Assembly (NCBI GenBank): GCA_045538755.1
Contig: JAZQEC010000005.1
Coordinates: forward strand, 124,001-188,000
Length of the DNA: 64,000 bases
Origin: UBA1738 sp045538755
Lineage (GTDB): Bacteria > Bacillota > Clostridia > UBA1381
Direction: 5' to 3'
Shown: positions 7,830 to 15,291 of the stretch, piece by piece
Numbering within the stretch: position 1 is the first letter of the stretch
Layout of the letters: every line of letters begins with the position of its first letter
Notes under the pieces: generated by a model
Told to the model about the DNA's origin: nothing
Seen by the model: only the letters and a program-made list of their open reading frames with translations
The model's database searches: none
Made by a program: the position numbers and the translations under genes

Positions 7830-9251
7830 ATGAATATAAATGAAAATGAAATTTCCGAAATTGTCAGAAGCGTGCTTTCAGAAATGGGAACAACTACTGC
7901 TCCTAAAAGAAAGCAGATAGGTGTTTTTGATACGATGGAGGAGGCTATTGCCGAGGTTAACAAGGCATACACACTTTTCCGTCATTATAATAAGGAACAA
8001 AGAGAAAGCATTATCCGTGAAATAAGAAAGCTTACACACGCCGAAGCTGAGATTATGTCAAAGATGGCTGTGGAAGAGACAAAGATGGGTAATGTGTACC
8101 ATAAAACATTGAAACATCATCTTGTTGCAGACAAGACTCCGGGTACAGAGGACTTGGAATGTAAGGCACTCTCTGGCGACAGAGGCCTGACACTTGTTGA
8201 AATGGCTCCTTATGGCATCATCGGAGCAATTACACCGTCAACAAACCCAAGCTGTACGGTAATCTGTAACAGTATCGGAATGTTGGCTGCCGGTAATGGT
8301 GTTGTGTTCAACCCGCATCCTAATGCAAAGAGATGCTCAGCGTATGCGGTTGACCTTGTAAACCGTGCAGTTTTAGCTGCAGGCGGACCGGAAAACATTG
8401 TCGTTACTGTTAAAAATCCTACTATGGATTCTTCAAATATAATGGTAAATCATCCGTCGGTTAAGATGCTGGTTGCAACAGGCGGACCGGGTGTTGTAAG
8501 AATGCTCCTATCAAGCGGTAAAAAGGCAATCGGTGCAGGTGCCGGAAATCCACCGGTTATCGTTGACGAAACTGCGGATATTGTAAAAGCAGGTAAGGAC
8601 ATTATAGACGGATGTACTTTTGATAACAACCTTCCGTGTATTGCTGAAAAGGAATGCTTTGTTATAAACAGCGTTGCTGACCAGTTGATTACAGAAATGC
8701 AGAAAAACGGTGCATATCTTTTGAATTCACAACAGGTTAAAGCTTTGGAAGATGTTGTTTTAGTAGATGTCCCGCCTAAAAAACCGACAGACAGTCCGAA
8801 AAAGACTATCAATAAAAACTGGGTTGGACGTGATGCAAAGAAAATTCTTGCCGAGATTGGCGTAAATGCAAGTGACGACATAAGATGTATCATTTGTGAA
8901 ACTGAATTTTCTCAGGCATTTGTCCAGACAGAGCTTATGATGCCGATTCTACCTATCGTAAGATGCGATACGTTTGAGCAGGCACTTGATATGGCAGTTA
9001 AGGCAGAACATGGAAACAGACATACAGCTCATCTTCACTCAAAGAACGTTGACCGTATGACAGCTTATGCAAAAGCTATATGCACAACAATTTTTGTAAA
9101 GAACGCACCGAGCTATGCCGGAATTGGGTTCAACAGCGAAGGACACACAACCTTCACAATAGCAGGCCCGACAGGAGAAGGCATAACATCTGCAAGGAGC
9201 TTTACAAGACAGAGAAGATGCGTATTGGTTGACAGTCTGTCAATTATATAA
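7830..9251 (+). CDS. pduP: CoA-acylating aldehyde dehydrogenase of the BMC (PduP-like)
   Basis: A 473-residue acylating aldehyde dehydrogenase. The N-terminus (NENEISEIVRSVLSEM) is an amphipathic encapsulation-type helix, followed by a short linker. The catalytic Cys is C270 in NNLPCIAEKE, and the CoA/NAD-binding core follows the PduP/EutE pattern, with YAGIGFNSEGHTTFTIAGPTGEG near the C-terminus. It would convert an aldehyde (lactaldehyde or propionaldehyde) to the acyl-CoA with NAD+ reduction. The alcohol dehydrogenase next door would recycle NADH and PduL would make the acyl phosphate. An AAAGGGAAG ribosome binding site precedes ATG 7830. Confidence 0.92.
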   Translation: MNINENEISEIVRSVLSEMGTTTAPKRKQIGVFDTMEEAIAEVNKAYTLFRHYNKEQRESIIREIRKLTHAEAEIMSKMAVEETKMGNVYHKTLKHHLVADKTPGTEDLECKALSGDRGLTLVEMAPYGIIGAITPSTNPSCTVICNSIGMLAAGNGVVFNPHPNAKRCSAYAVDLVNRAVLAAGGPENIVVTVKNPTMDSSNIMVNHPSVKMLVATGGPGVVRMLLSSGKKAIGAGAGNPPVIVDETADIVKAGKDIIDGCTFDNNLPCIAEKECFVINSVADQLITEMQKNGAYLLNSQQVKALEDVVLVDVPPKKPTDSPKKTINKNWVGRDAKKILAEIGVNASDDIRCIICETEFSQAFVQTELMMPILPIVRCDTFEQALDMAVKAEHGNRHTAHLHSKNVDRMTAYAKAICTTIFVKNAPSYAGIGFNSEGHTTFTIAGPTGEGITSARSFTRQRRCVLVDSLSII

Positions 9252-9262
9252 GAAAGGACCAG

Positions 9263-10489
9263 ATGACCATGACAATAAATGAAAATGAAATTGCAAAATT
9301 GGTGCAATCAGTTCTGGCGGAAATGAGCGGAAATGCCCAGAGTCAAGAAGCATATGCACCTAAGGCTTCAGCTCCGACGTGTGGTATTCCGAAAACGTCA
9401 AAGGTTGCATTTTTAACGGGAATTGAAAAGATTGAAATTAAAGAATGCCCGATTCCTGAACTTGGCGACGATGACATTTTAGTCAAAGTAGAAGGCTGCG
9501 GCGTATGCGGAACAGACGCACACGAATATCTTCGCGATCCGTTCGGACTTATCCCTGTTGTTTTAGGACACGAGGGTACGGGCGAAATCGTAAAGATGGG
9601 TAAAAACGTTAAAAAGGACAGTGCAGGAAAGCCGCTTAATGTAGGTGATAAAGTTGTTACTTGTATGATCTTCAAGGACAATCCTGATATTACAATGTTC
9701 GACTTAAATAAGCAGAATGTCGGCGGTGCTGATGTTTACGGACTTATCCCTGATGACGATACACACTTAAACGGCTGGTTTGCTGATTACATAGTAGTTC
9801 GCGGCGGTTCAACAGTATTTAACGTAAGTGACTTAGACCTTGATTCAAGAATCTTAATTGAGCCTTGCGCGGTTTTAATTCATGCAGTTGAACGTGCTAA
9901 AACAACAGGTATTTTGAAATTTAACTCAAGAGTTGTTGTTCAGGGTTGCGGCCCTATTGGACTTATCTGTATCGCGGTTTTAAGAACAATGGGTATTGAA
10001 AACATTGTTGCTGTTGACGGTAACGAACAGCGACTTGAGTTTGCGAAGAGAATGGGAGCAGATAATACTGTTAACTTCAAGGACTATAAGGGAATTGAAG
10101 CTTTGGCAGAAGGTGTTAAGGACGCATTTGGCGGATATCTTGCAGACTTTGCTTTCCAGTGTACAGGATCTCCTGTTGCTCACAGCAATATCTATAAGTT
10201 TATAAGAAGCGGTGGCGGACTTTGCGAGCTTGGCTTCTTCATCAATGGCGGTGACGCAACAATTAACCCACACTTTGATATTTGTGCAAAAGAAATCACA
10301 ACTGTTGGTTCATGGGTATATACACTTCGTGATTATGCAACAACATTTGATTTCTTAAAACGTGCAATAGCAATCGGTCTTCCGATTAAGGAACTTATTA
10401 CTCATAAGTACAGTCTTGAGGAGATTGATCAGGCATTTAAGACAAATGTCGCACAAACAGGACTGAAGATTGCAGTTGTAAATAAATAA
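9263..10489 (+). CDS. Zinc-dependent (MDR) alcohol dehydrogenase of the BMC
   Basis: A 408-residue medium-chain alcohol dehydrogenase. The N-terminus (INENEIAKLVQSVLAEM) is nearly the same encapsulation-type helix as in the aldehyde dehydrogenase, followed by a linker. The catalytic zinc site shows C82 in GCGVCGTDAHEY and H103-E104 in LGHEGTG. The structural-zinc four-Cys lobe of classical enzymes is not evident. The Rossmann motif VQGCGPIGLICIAV follows. It probably reduces lactaldehyde to 1,2-propanediol or a related aldehyde to an alcohol, regenerating NAD+ for the aldehyde dehydrogenase. Many BMCs use an iron enzyme (PduQ) here instead. ATG 9269 is an alternative start, two codons in. Confidence 0.88.
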   Translation: MTMTINENEIAKLVQSVLAEMSGNAQSQEAYAPKASAPTCGIPKTSKVAFLTGIEKIEIKECPIPELGDDDILVKVEGCGVCGTDAHEYLRDPFGLIPVVLGHEGTGEIVKMGKNVKKDSAGKPLNVGDKVVTCMIFKDNPDITMFDLNKQNVGGADVYGLIPDDDTHLNGWFADYIVVRGGSTVFNVSDLDLDSRILIEPCAVLIHAVERAKTTGILKFNSRVVVQGCGPIGLICIAVLRTMGIENIVAVDGNEQRLEFAKRMGADNTVNFKDYKGIEALAEGVKDAFGGYLADFAFQCTGSPVAHSNIYKFIRSGGGLCELGFFINGGDATINPHFDICAKEITTVGSWVYTLRDYATTFDFLKRAIAIGLPIKELITHKYSLEEIDQAFKTNVAQTGLKIAVVNK

Positions 10490-10511
10490 TTTGCGAAAGA
10501 GGTAAAAATAT

Positions 10512-10853
10512 ATGCCGGACGCAATAGGTATAGTAGAAATGTTTGGATTTGTTGCAGCGATGTGCGCAGCAGACGCCGCAGCTAAAGCAGCCGATGTGAA
10601 AATTATTGCAATCGACACAAACAAGCCTGCAAATGCCGAAAAAGAGGAAGTTCCTCTGATTACGGTTGTAAAAATGCAAGGCTCGGTATCAGCAGTAGAA
10701 GCGGGTGTTGAGGCAGCAGCTGAAACAGCAGAGCGTATTACGCATCTTATCCAGAAACATATAATAGCAAGACCAACAGAGGATGCGCAGAAAATGGCGG
10801 ATCGAACAAGCGTTGGAAGAGACAGAATCGGTCATATAAAAAATAACGCATAA
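10512..10853 (+). CDS. BMC-H hexameric shell protein 1
   Basis: A 113-residue single BMC-domain protein (AIGIVEMFGFVAAMCAADAAAKAADV start region, IARPTEDA end). It has an insert after the second strand (TNKPANAEKEEV) and a 20-residue basic tail (DRTSVGRDRIGHIKNN) beyond the usual domain end, so it differs from the two plain paralogues downstream. Hexamers of such proteins tile the flat facets of the shell and their central pore passes small metabolites. A GAAAGAGGT ribosome binding site precedes ATG 10512. It follows the alcohol dehydrogenase by 22 bases in the same operon. Confidence 0.93.
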   Translation: MPDAIGIVEMFGFVAAMCAADAAAKAADVKIIAIDTNKPANAEKEEVPLITVVKMQGSVSAVEAGVEAAAETAERITHLIQKHIIARPTEDAQKMADRTSVGRDRIGHIKNNA

Positions 10854-10857
10854 CGAG

Positions 10858-10906
10858 GCTTAAAAAATTGGCGGAGAAAGTTCGGACAATTTTTGAAAGT
10901 CTAAGC
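10858..10906 (+). other. Intergenic RNA hairpin between shell genes
   Basis: GCTTA (10858) pairs with TAAGC (10902), and inside it AAAAATTG (10863) pairs with CAATTTTT (10887), around a GC-richer loop. No strong T run follows, so it looks like a processing or stability element rather than a terminator. Confidence 0.4.
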
Positions 10907-10935
10907 AAAGTAAATTAAAAAAAGGAGTCTTAAAA

Positions 10936-11205
10936 ATGGAAGCATTAGGAATGATTGAAACAAGAGGCTTAACAGCTTCGATCGAAGCGGCAGATGCTAT
11001 GACAAAAGCTGCAAACGTTGCACTTGTTGGAACAGAAAAAATCGGTTCAGGTCTTGTATCAGTAATCGTAAGAGGAGATGTGGGTGCTGTTAAGGCTGCT
11101 GTTGAAGCAGGCGCACAGGCTGCATCAAGACTTGGTGAGCTTGTTGCTCAGCACGTAATTCCACGTCCGCACGGCGACGTTGAAAAAATCCTGCCGGGAA
11201 TCTAA
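10936..11205 (+). CDS. BMC-H hexameric shell protein 2 (PduA/PduJ-like)
   Basis: An 89-residue canonical BMC-domain protein: EALGMIETRGLTASIEAADA start, K-I-G-S-G loop facing the pore, and HVIPRPHGDVEKILP end. This length and sequence are typical of PduA/PduJ/CcmK-type hexamers that make up most of the shell. An AAAGGAG ribosome binding site sits 10 bases before ATG. It is about 80 percent identical by eye to the fourth shell protein at 11811, indicating a recent duplication. Confidence 0.95.
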   Translation: MEALGMIETRGLTASIEAADAMTKAANVALVGTEKIGSGLVSVIVRGDVGAVKAAVEAGAQAASRLGELVAQHVIPRPHGDVEKILPGI

Positions 11206-11233
11206 AAATACATAGTGAGAAGGGACAAGAGTT

Positions 11234-11770
11234 ATGAATTTTTCTCTTGGTTTAGTTGAGGTTTCGTCACTTGGTAATGCAATTATAATGTTAGACGAAA
11301 TGCTCAAGGTAGCAGATGTTGAATTTGTTGCAACGGAAAGAAAGCTCGGCGGAAGATTGGTTACAATCGTTGTTCGAGGAAGTATTTCATCAGTAACCAC
11401 ATCTGTCGAAACAGGCAAGCGTTTTGCAGAAAGTCTTGGATGTTTAAAATCTGCCGAGGTGATTGCAAGACCGCATCCGGAAATTCTTAAATTCATTCAT
11501 CTTGATGAAGAAAATGAGCCAAAGGCAAATGCGGAATCTGCTGAAACTCATACAGGCAGTGTTCCGGCGAAAAAGCCTGAACTAAAAGCTCAAAAAACCG
11601 GAGCTTTGACAGAAAAAGCAAAAACACCGGCAAAAACTGAGACAAAAGCAGAAAAGCCGGCAACAAAGGAAACAACAAAAACAACAAAAACAACAAAAAC
11701 AGTTTCTAAAGCCGAAAAGGCTTCAGATATAAAAAACGCCCCAAAGAAAACGGGCAAAAAAACAAAATAG
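11234..11770 (+). CDS. BMC-H shell protein 3 with a long Lys/Thr/Ala-rich tail
   Basis: Residues 1-95 form a BMC domain (SLGLVEVSSLGNAIIMLDEM to EVIARPHPEILKFIH) more diverged than its neighbours. The remaining 80 or so residues are a low-complexity tail of Lys, Thr, Ala and Pro with TTKTTKTTKT and many AEK/PKK units. The DNA there shows the 9-base tandem ACAACAAAA (about 11675-11700). Tails on BMC-H proteins can face the lumen or cytosol and bind cargo or other partners; a tail this basic resembles histone H1-like tails and could bind nucleic acid or acidic cargo (inference). An AGAAGGGAC ribosome binding site precedes ATG 11234. Confidence 0.9.
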   Translation: MNFSLGLVEVSSLGNAIIMLDEMLKVADVEFVATERKLGGRLVTIVVRGSISSVTTSVETGKRFAESLGCLKSAEVIARPHPEILKFIHLDEENEPKANAESAETHTGSVPAKKPELKAQKTGALTEKAKTPAKTETKAEKPATKETTKTTKTTKTVSKAEKASDIKNAPKKTGKKTK

Positions 11771-11810
11771 TTAAATCGAGCTAAAGCTCAGAAAGTAGAG
11801 GTAATGTAAA

Positions 11811-12089
11811 ATGGCAGTAGAAGCATTGGGAATGGTTGAAACAAGAGGTCTTGTAGCTGCAATCGAAGCTGCAGATGCTATGGTTAAGGCTGCAAACGTA
11901 CAGCTTATCGGAACTGAAAGAATCGGTTCAGGTTTGGTAACTGTTATGGTTCGCGGTGACGTTGGTGCAGTTCAGGCTGCAACAGATGCCGGCGCAGCAG
12001 CTGGTTCAAAGCTTGGCGAATTAGTTTCTGTACACGTAATTCCACGTCCACACGGCGATGTAGAAAAGATTTTGCCTGCTTTAAAGTAA
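11811..12089 (+). CDS. BMC-H hexameric shell protein 4 (PduA/PduJ-like)
   Basis: A 92-residue canonical BMC-domain protein, with VEALGMVETRGLVAAIEAAD start and VHVIPRPHGDVEKILPALK end. It is a close paralogue of the 10936 protein and keeps the same R-I-G-S-G pore loop. It has a GAGGTAATG ribosome binding site and start. It ends the shell-gene cluster; a large RNA hairpin follows before pduL. Confidence 0.95.
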   Translation: MAVEALGMVETRGLVAAIEAADAMVKAANVQLIGTERIGSGLVTVMVRGDVGAVQAATDAGAAAGSKLGELVSVHVIPRPHGDVEKILPALK

Positions 12090-12108
12090 TTAAAAAACTA
12101 CGGAAAGC

Positions 12109-12225
12109 GGGATTGTCTGTATAAAATTACGGACGCATATATTCATTCTTCTGCGGAGACGGGTTAAAATCTCCGCAGAAGCCTACGAATATTTGTGTGC
12201 GTTTGTTTAGGTGCGGGCAATTCCC
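12109..12225 (+). ncRNA. 117-nt nested hairpin element in the BMC operon
   Basis: Four nested stems are visible. The outer one is 12109-12121 with 12212-12225, using several G-U pairs and one bulge. Next are CGGACGCA (12130-12137) with TGCGTTTG (12198-12205), ATATTC (12139) with GAATAT (12187), and a perfect 12-bp apical stem (12148-12159 with 12170-12181) around a 10-base loop. There is no T run after it, so it is not a standard terminator. It lies in the 164-base gap between the last shell gene and pduL. I do not recognise the family. It could set transcript ratios by stabilising or processing the shell mRNA, or be an inserted palindromic element. Confidence 0.6.
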
Positions 12226-12253
12226 AAAAAATTCCACATAAGGAGTTTTAAAA

Positions 12254-12892
12254 ATGTTTGACGAAAAGTTGATTAGTTCAATCACAAAGTCTGTGATTGA
12301 CATTTTAAATAATCAAGAAGACACCGGAATAAAAGTAGGTGTTTCTGCAAGACACGTTCATCTTTCTAAAGAGGATCTTGAGACACTTTTTGGAAAAGGT
12401 CACAAGCTTACAGTTAAAAAGTATTTGATGGGCGATCAGTTTGCAGCGGAAGAATGTGTTACATTGGTAAGCCCGTCTCTTCGTACAATGGAAGGCGTAA
12501 GAGTTTTGGGGCCTGTGCGTGATAGGTCGCAGGTTGAAATCTCAAGAACAGACACATTCAAGTTAAAAGTGAGTCCGCCGGTACGTCCGTCAGGAAAGCT
12601 TGATGGAAGTGCGCCAATGGCACTTGTCGGCCCTTGCGGCAGCGTTTTCTTAAATGAATGTACCATTATTGCGAACCGTCACATTCACGTGAATTTGCCG
12701 GATGCGGAAAAGTACGGACTTAAAGATAATGATATAGTTGATGTTGAAATTGACGGTGTAAAGCCAACCCGTTATTACAATGTACAGGTTCGTGTGCATA
12801 AGGATTTCAATACCGAAATGCATATTGATACTGATGATGCTAATGCATCAGGCATAAAGACGGGTGACAAAGTAACAATCCTTAAAAAATAA
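12254..12892 (+). CDS. pduL: Phosphate propanoyltransferase PduL
   Basis: A 212-residue PduL phosphotransacylase. The N-terminal FDEKLISSITKSVIDIL is an encapsulation-type helix. Two beta-barrel halves follow, with the zinc-binding SARHVHLS near residues 34-41 and NRHIHVNLPDAEKYGL near 140-155. It converts acyl-CoA plus phosphate to acyl-phosphate, freeing CoA for the aldehyde dehydrogenase inside the shell; a kinase then makes ATP. No acyl kinase is encoded in this operon. AAGGAG lies 7-8 bases before ATG. Confidence 0.95.
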   Translation: MFDEKLISSITKSVIDILNNQEDTGIKVGVSARHVHLSKEDLETLFGKGHKLTVKKYLMGDQFAAEECVTLVSPSLRTMEGVRVLGPVRDRSQVEISRTDTFKLKVSPPVRPSGKLDGSAPMALVGPCGSVFLNECTIIANRHIHVNLPDAEKYGLKDNDIVDVEIDGVKPTRYYNVQVRVHKDFNTEMHIDTDDANASGIKTGDKVTILKK

Positions 12893-13041
12893 AAGTGCAT
12901 ATTTGGACTTTTTATAAAAAGAAATGGTGCTTTAATCAGCACAAATATGAACCATACGTATTGGTGTTTTAAGGATTTTAAATTAAATGCGAAAACAATG
13001 AAATTTTACATATAATTTCTGTAAGAATTAGGAGAAAAGAT

Positions 13042-13299
13042 ATGATATTGGCACAGGTTAAAGGAAGTATTGTTTCCACTGTAAAAAATGAAAAGTTGGT
13101 AGGCTACAAGTTTATGATAGTTGAAACTATTGAAAACGGCAAGCTTACAGGAAACCATCTGCTCGCTGTCGACGGAGTCGGAGCCGGTATCGGTGAGGAA
13201 GTCCTGATTTCAACAGGAAGTGCGGCAAGACTTGCTCTTGACAGAACAGATGCGCCGGTAGACGCAGCAATAGTGGGTATAGTTGACAAAAATCAGTAA
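13042..13299 (+). CDS. BMC-P pentameric vertex protein (EutN/CcmL family)
   Basis: An 85-residue EutN/CcmL protein: ILAQVKGSIVSTVKNEKLVGYKF start, LAVDGVGAGIGEEVLISTGSAARLA core, and DAAIVGIVDKN end. Pentamers cap the 12 vertices of the shell. Only one such gene is present in this operon. It has a TAGGAGAAAAG ribosome binding site. The 149 bases upstream contain small dyads (for example GTGCT/AGCAC at about 12927) but no clear promoter. Confidence 0.95.
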   Translation: MILAQVKGSIVSTVKNEKLVGYKFMIVETIENGKLTGNHLLAVDGVGAGIGEEVLISTGSAARLALDRTDAPVDAAIVGIVDKNQ

Positions 13300-13315
13300 T
13301 CGGGAGGAATGACAA

Positions 13316-14650
13316 ATGGAGTTTAATAAGCTTCAGGAAGTTGTTTATGACGCCGGAATTGTCGGTGCAGGCGGTGCCGGATTCCCTACTCACAAGAAAT
13401 TTTCCAAAGATGTTAAGCAAATTGTCGTAAATGCGGCGGAATGTGAGCCGCTGATGATGGTGGATCACCTTGTTCTAGCTGAACATTTCGGCACTTTGGT
13501 AGACACTTTAAAAATCCTAATAGAGACATTGGGAGCAGAAGAAGCCATTATTGGAATTAAGGGTAAAAATATGCATCTTCTTGATGAGAAGATTGTCAAT
13601 TCAATCGCCGGAACAAATGTAAGAATTCACGAAATTCCGGACATTTATCCTGCAGGTGACGAGGTTGTTCTGGTTTATGAAACGACTGGAAAGATTATTC
13701 CTGAAGGAAGTATTCCGCTTATGGTAGGCGTTATGGTTTTAAATGCTGAGACCATTTATAATATACATAGTGCTATCACAGAAGGAAAAAATATAACTGA
13801 AAAATACGTTTCCATTGGTGGAGATGTTGATAAGGATATTATTGTAAAAGCACCGATTGGTATGAAAATCGGTGAGTTTTTAAAAGTTTTAGGATATACA
13901 AATCTCGAAGGCAAAGCTGTTATTAACGGCGGCCCTATGATGGGGAAATTAGTTGACCCTGAAAATGATGTTATCACAAAGACGACAAAAGGGCTTTTGA
14001 TTTTTCCTGAAACACATTCTGTTATTCAGCGCAGAAGAATGCCGATGTCTATGACATTAAAACGTGCATCATCTGCGTGCTGTAATTGTCATATGTGCTC
14101 GGATGTGTGCCCAAGATACCTGCTTGGTTATGATATCCGTGTTGATAAAACGCTTCGTGCAGCTTCACACGGCGAAGTTACAAATGCTGAAAGCTTTACA
14201 CAGGCAGCTCTTTGCTGCGGATGTGGAGTTTGTACCGTAATCGGCTGTCAGCAAATGCTCAATCCTCAGGCAATTTCAATGGAGGTAAAGGGCGAGCTTG
14301 CGAAACAAGGCTTTAAAAGGCAAAACAATAATGCACCTAAAGAGGTAAGAAAAGAGCGTGCAGGAAGACTTATTCCGTCATCGGTATTAATTGACAGACT
14401 TGGTATAAGAAAGTATGTTAAGGACGAGGTTAAGTTTGAGAATGTCAAGTTTGAGCCAAAAACTGTCTATATCCCGCTTTCGCAGCACGTTGGAAAGCCG
14501 GCTTCTCCGGCGGTTAAGGTTGGAGACGTAGTTAAAATTGGTGATGTTGTTGCCAAAACAGCTAAAGATGCTTTAGGAACAACGATGCACGCAAGCATTA
14601 ATGGAAAGATTAAGGAAATTACCGACAAATTTGTCGTAATTGAAAGGTAG
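13316..14650 (+). CDS. pduS: PduS-like iron-sulfur flavoprotein (RnfC-related)
   Basis: A 444-residue RnfC/NuoF-related protein. It has a glycine-rich FMN/NADH region near the start (AGIVGAGGAGFPTHKK), an SLBB domain in the middle, and two ferredoxin-like Cys clusters at about residues 255-266 (CCNCHMCSDVC) and 300-308 (CCGCGVCTVIGC). The C-terminus has a biotinyl/lipoyl-like barrel (HVGKPASPAVKVGDVV). In Pdu systems PduS reduces cobalamin for PduO and contacts the PduT shell protein. Both partners are encoded here. It could also move NADH electrons across the shell through the BMC-T iron-sulfur site. Confidence 0.92.
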   Translation: MEFNKLQEVVYDAGIVGAGGAGFPTHKKFSKDVKQIVVNAAECEPLMMVDHLVLAEHFGTLVDTLKILIETLGAEEAIIGIKGKNMHLLDEKIVNSIAGTNVRIHEIPDIYPAGDEVVLVYETTGKIIPEGSIPLMVGVMVLNAETIYNIHSAITEGKNITEKYVSIGGDVDKDIIVKAPIGMKIGEFLKVLGYTNLEGKAVINGGPMMGKLVDPENDVITKTTKGLLIFPETHSVIQRRRMPMSMTLKRASSACCNCHMCSDVCPRYLLGYDIRVDKTLRAASHGEVTNAESFTQAALCCGCGVCTVIGCQQMLNPQAISMEVKGELAKQGFKRQNNNAPKEVRKERAGRLIPSSVLIDRLGIRKYVKDEVKFENVKFEPKTVYIPLSQHVGKPASPAVKVGDVVKIGDVVAKTAKDALGTTMHASINGKIKEITDKFVVIER

Positions 14651-14659
14651 AGATAATTA

Positions 14660-15205
14660 ATGAACGCAATAGGACTTGTAGAGGTTAAAAATGTTTCAAA
14701 AGGCATCAAAGTAACTGACGAAATGCTTAAAAGTGCCGGCGTTTTCCTTATTCAGTCGGGCAGTGTGTGTCCGGGTAAGTTTGTAACGATTGTTGGTGGA
14801 AACCTGTCTGAAATTCAGGCGGCAGTTGACAGAGGAGCACTTATTTCGGAAGATGCACTGATTGACAAATTCGTAATTGGTAATCTTGGTGACAAGGTTT
14901 TTGAAGCAATGTGCGGAACGGCAAATACTCAGGAAAGAAAGGCTCTTGGCATTGTTGAAACCTTTACTGCAGCAAGCGCAATTTTGGCAGCAGATGCGGC
15001 TGTTAAAGCGGCAAACATTTCTCTTATTGAGGTAAGAGTTGCACGTGGTATGGGTGGAAAGTGCTTTGTTACAATGACAGGCGAAGTTGCTGACGTTAAA
15101 GCAGCAACAGAGGCAGGTGCGAAAATTGCGGCAGAAGACGGGGTTTTAATTAACACCGAGGTTATCGCAAATCCACACCCTGAACTCTGGGAAGCAGTAC
15201 TTTAA
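14660..15205 (+). CDS. pduT: BMC-T tandem-domain shell protein (PduT-like)
   Basis: A 181-residue protein with two BMC domains: AIGLVEVKNVSKGIKVTDEM (from residue 3) and ALGIVETFTAASAILAADAA (from about 95), ending EVIANPHPELWEAVL. Trimers of tandem-domain proteins act as pseudohexamers. It contains Cys residues in the first domain (SGSVCPGKFV near residue 35 and EAMCGTANT near 85). The first sits in the loop where PduT holds a 4Fe-4S cluster, consistent with electron transfer from PduS directly upstream. It is the last gene of the operon. Confidence 0.92.
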   Translation: MNAIGLVEVKNVSKGIKVTDEMLKSAGVFLIQSGSVCPGKFVTIVGGNLSEIQAAVDRGALISEDALIDKFVIGNLGDKVFEAMCGTANTQERKALGIVETFTAASAILAADAAVKAANISLIEVRVARGMGGKCFVTMTGEVADVKAATEAGAKIAAEDGVLINTEVIANPHPELWEAVL

Positions 15206-15213
15206 TACAATTT

Positions 15214-15246
15214 AAAACTGCCACACATAAAGTGCGGCAGTTTTTT
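15214..15246 (+). terminator. Terminator of the BMC operon
   Basis: AACTGCCACAC pairs with GTGCGGCAGTT (one mismatch) and is followed by a T run, just after the BMC-T stop. Confidence 0.9.
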
Positions 15247-15252
15247 AGTAGA

Positions 15253-15287
15253 AAAAACAGGCGATCACAAATGTAATCGCCTGTTTT
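15253..15287 (-). terminator. Terminator of the prfA/acyl-CoA synthetase pair
   Basis: A perfect 12-bp dyad (AAAACAGGCGAT and its complement) with flanking A/T runs lies immediately past the stop of the minus-strand synthetase. It works in both directions. Confidence 0.85.
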
Positions 15288-15291
15288 AAAT

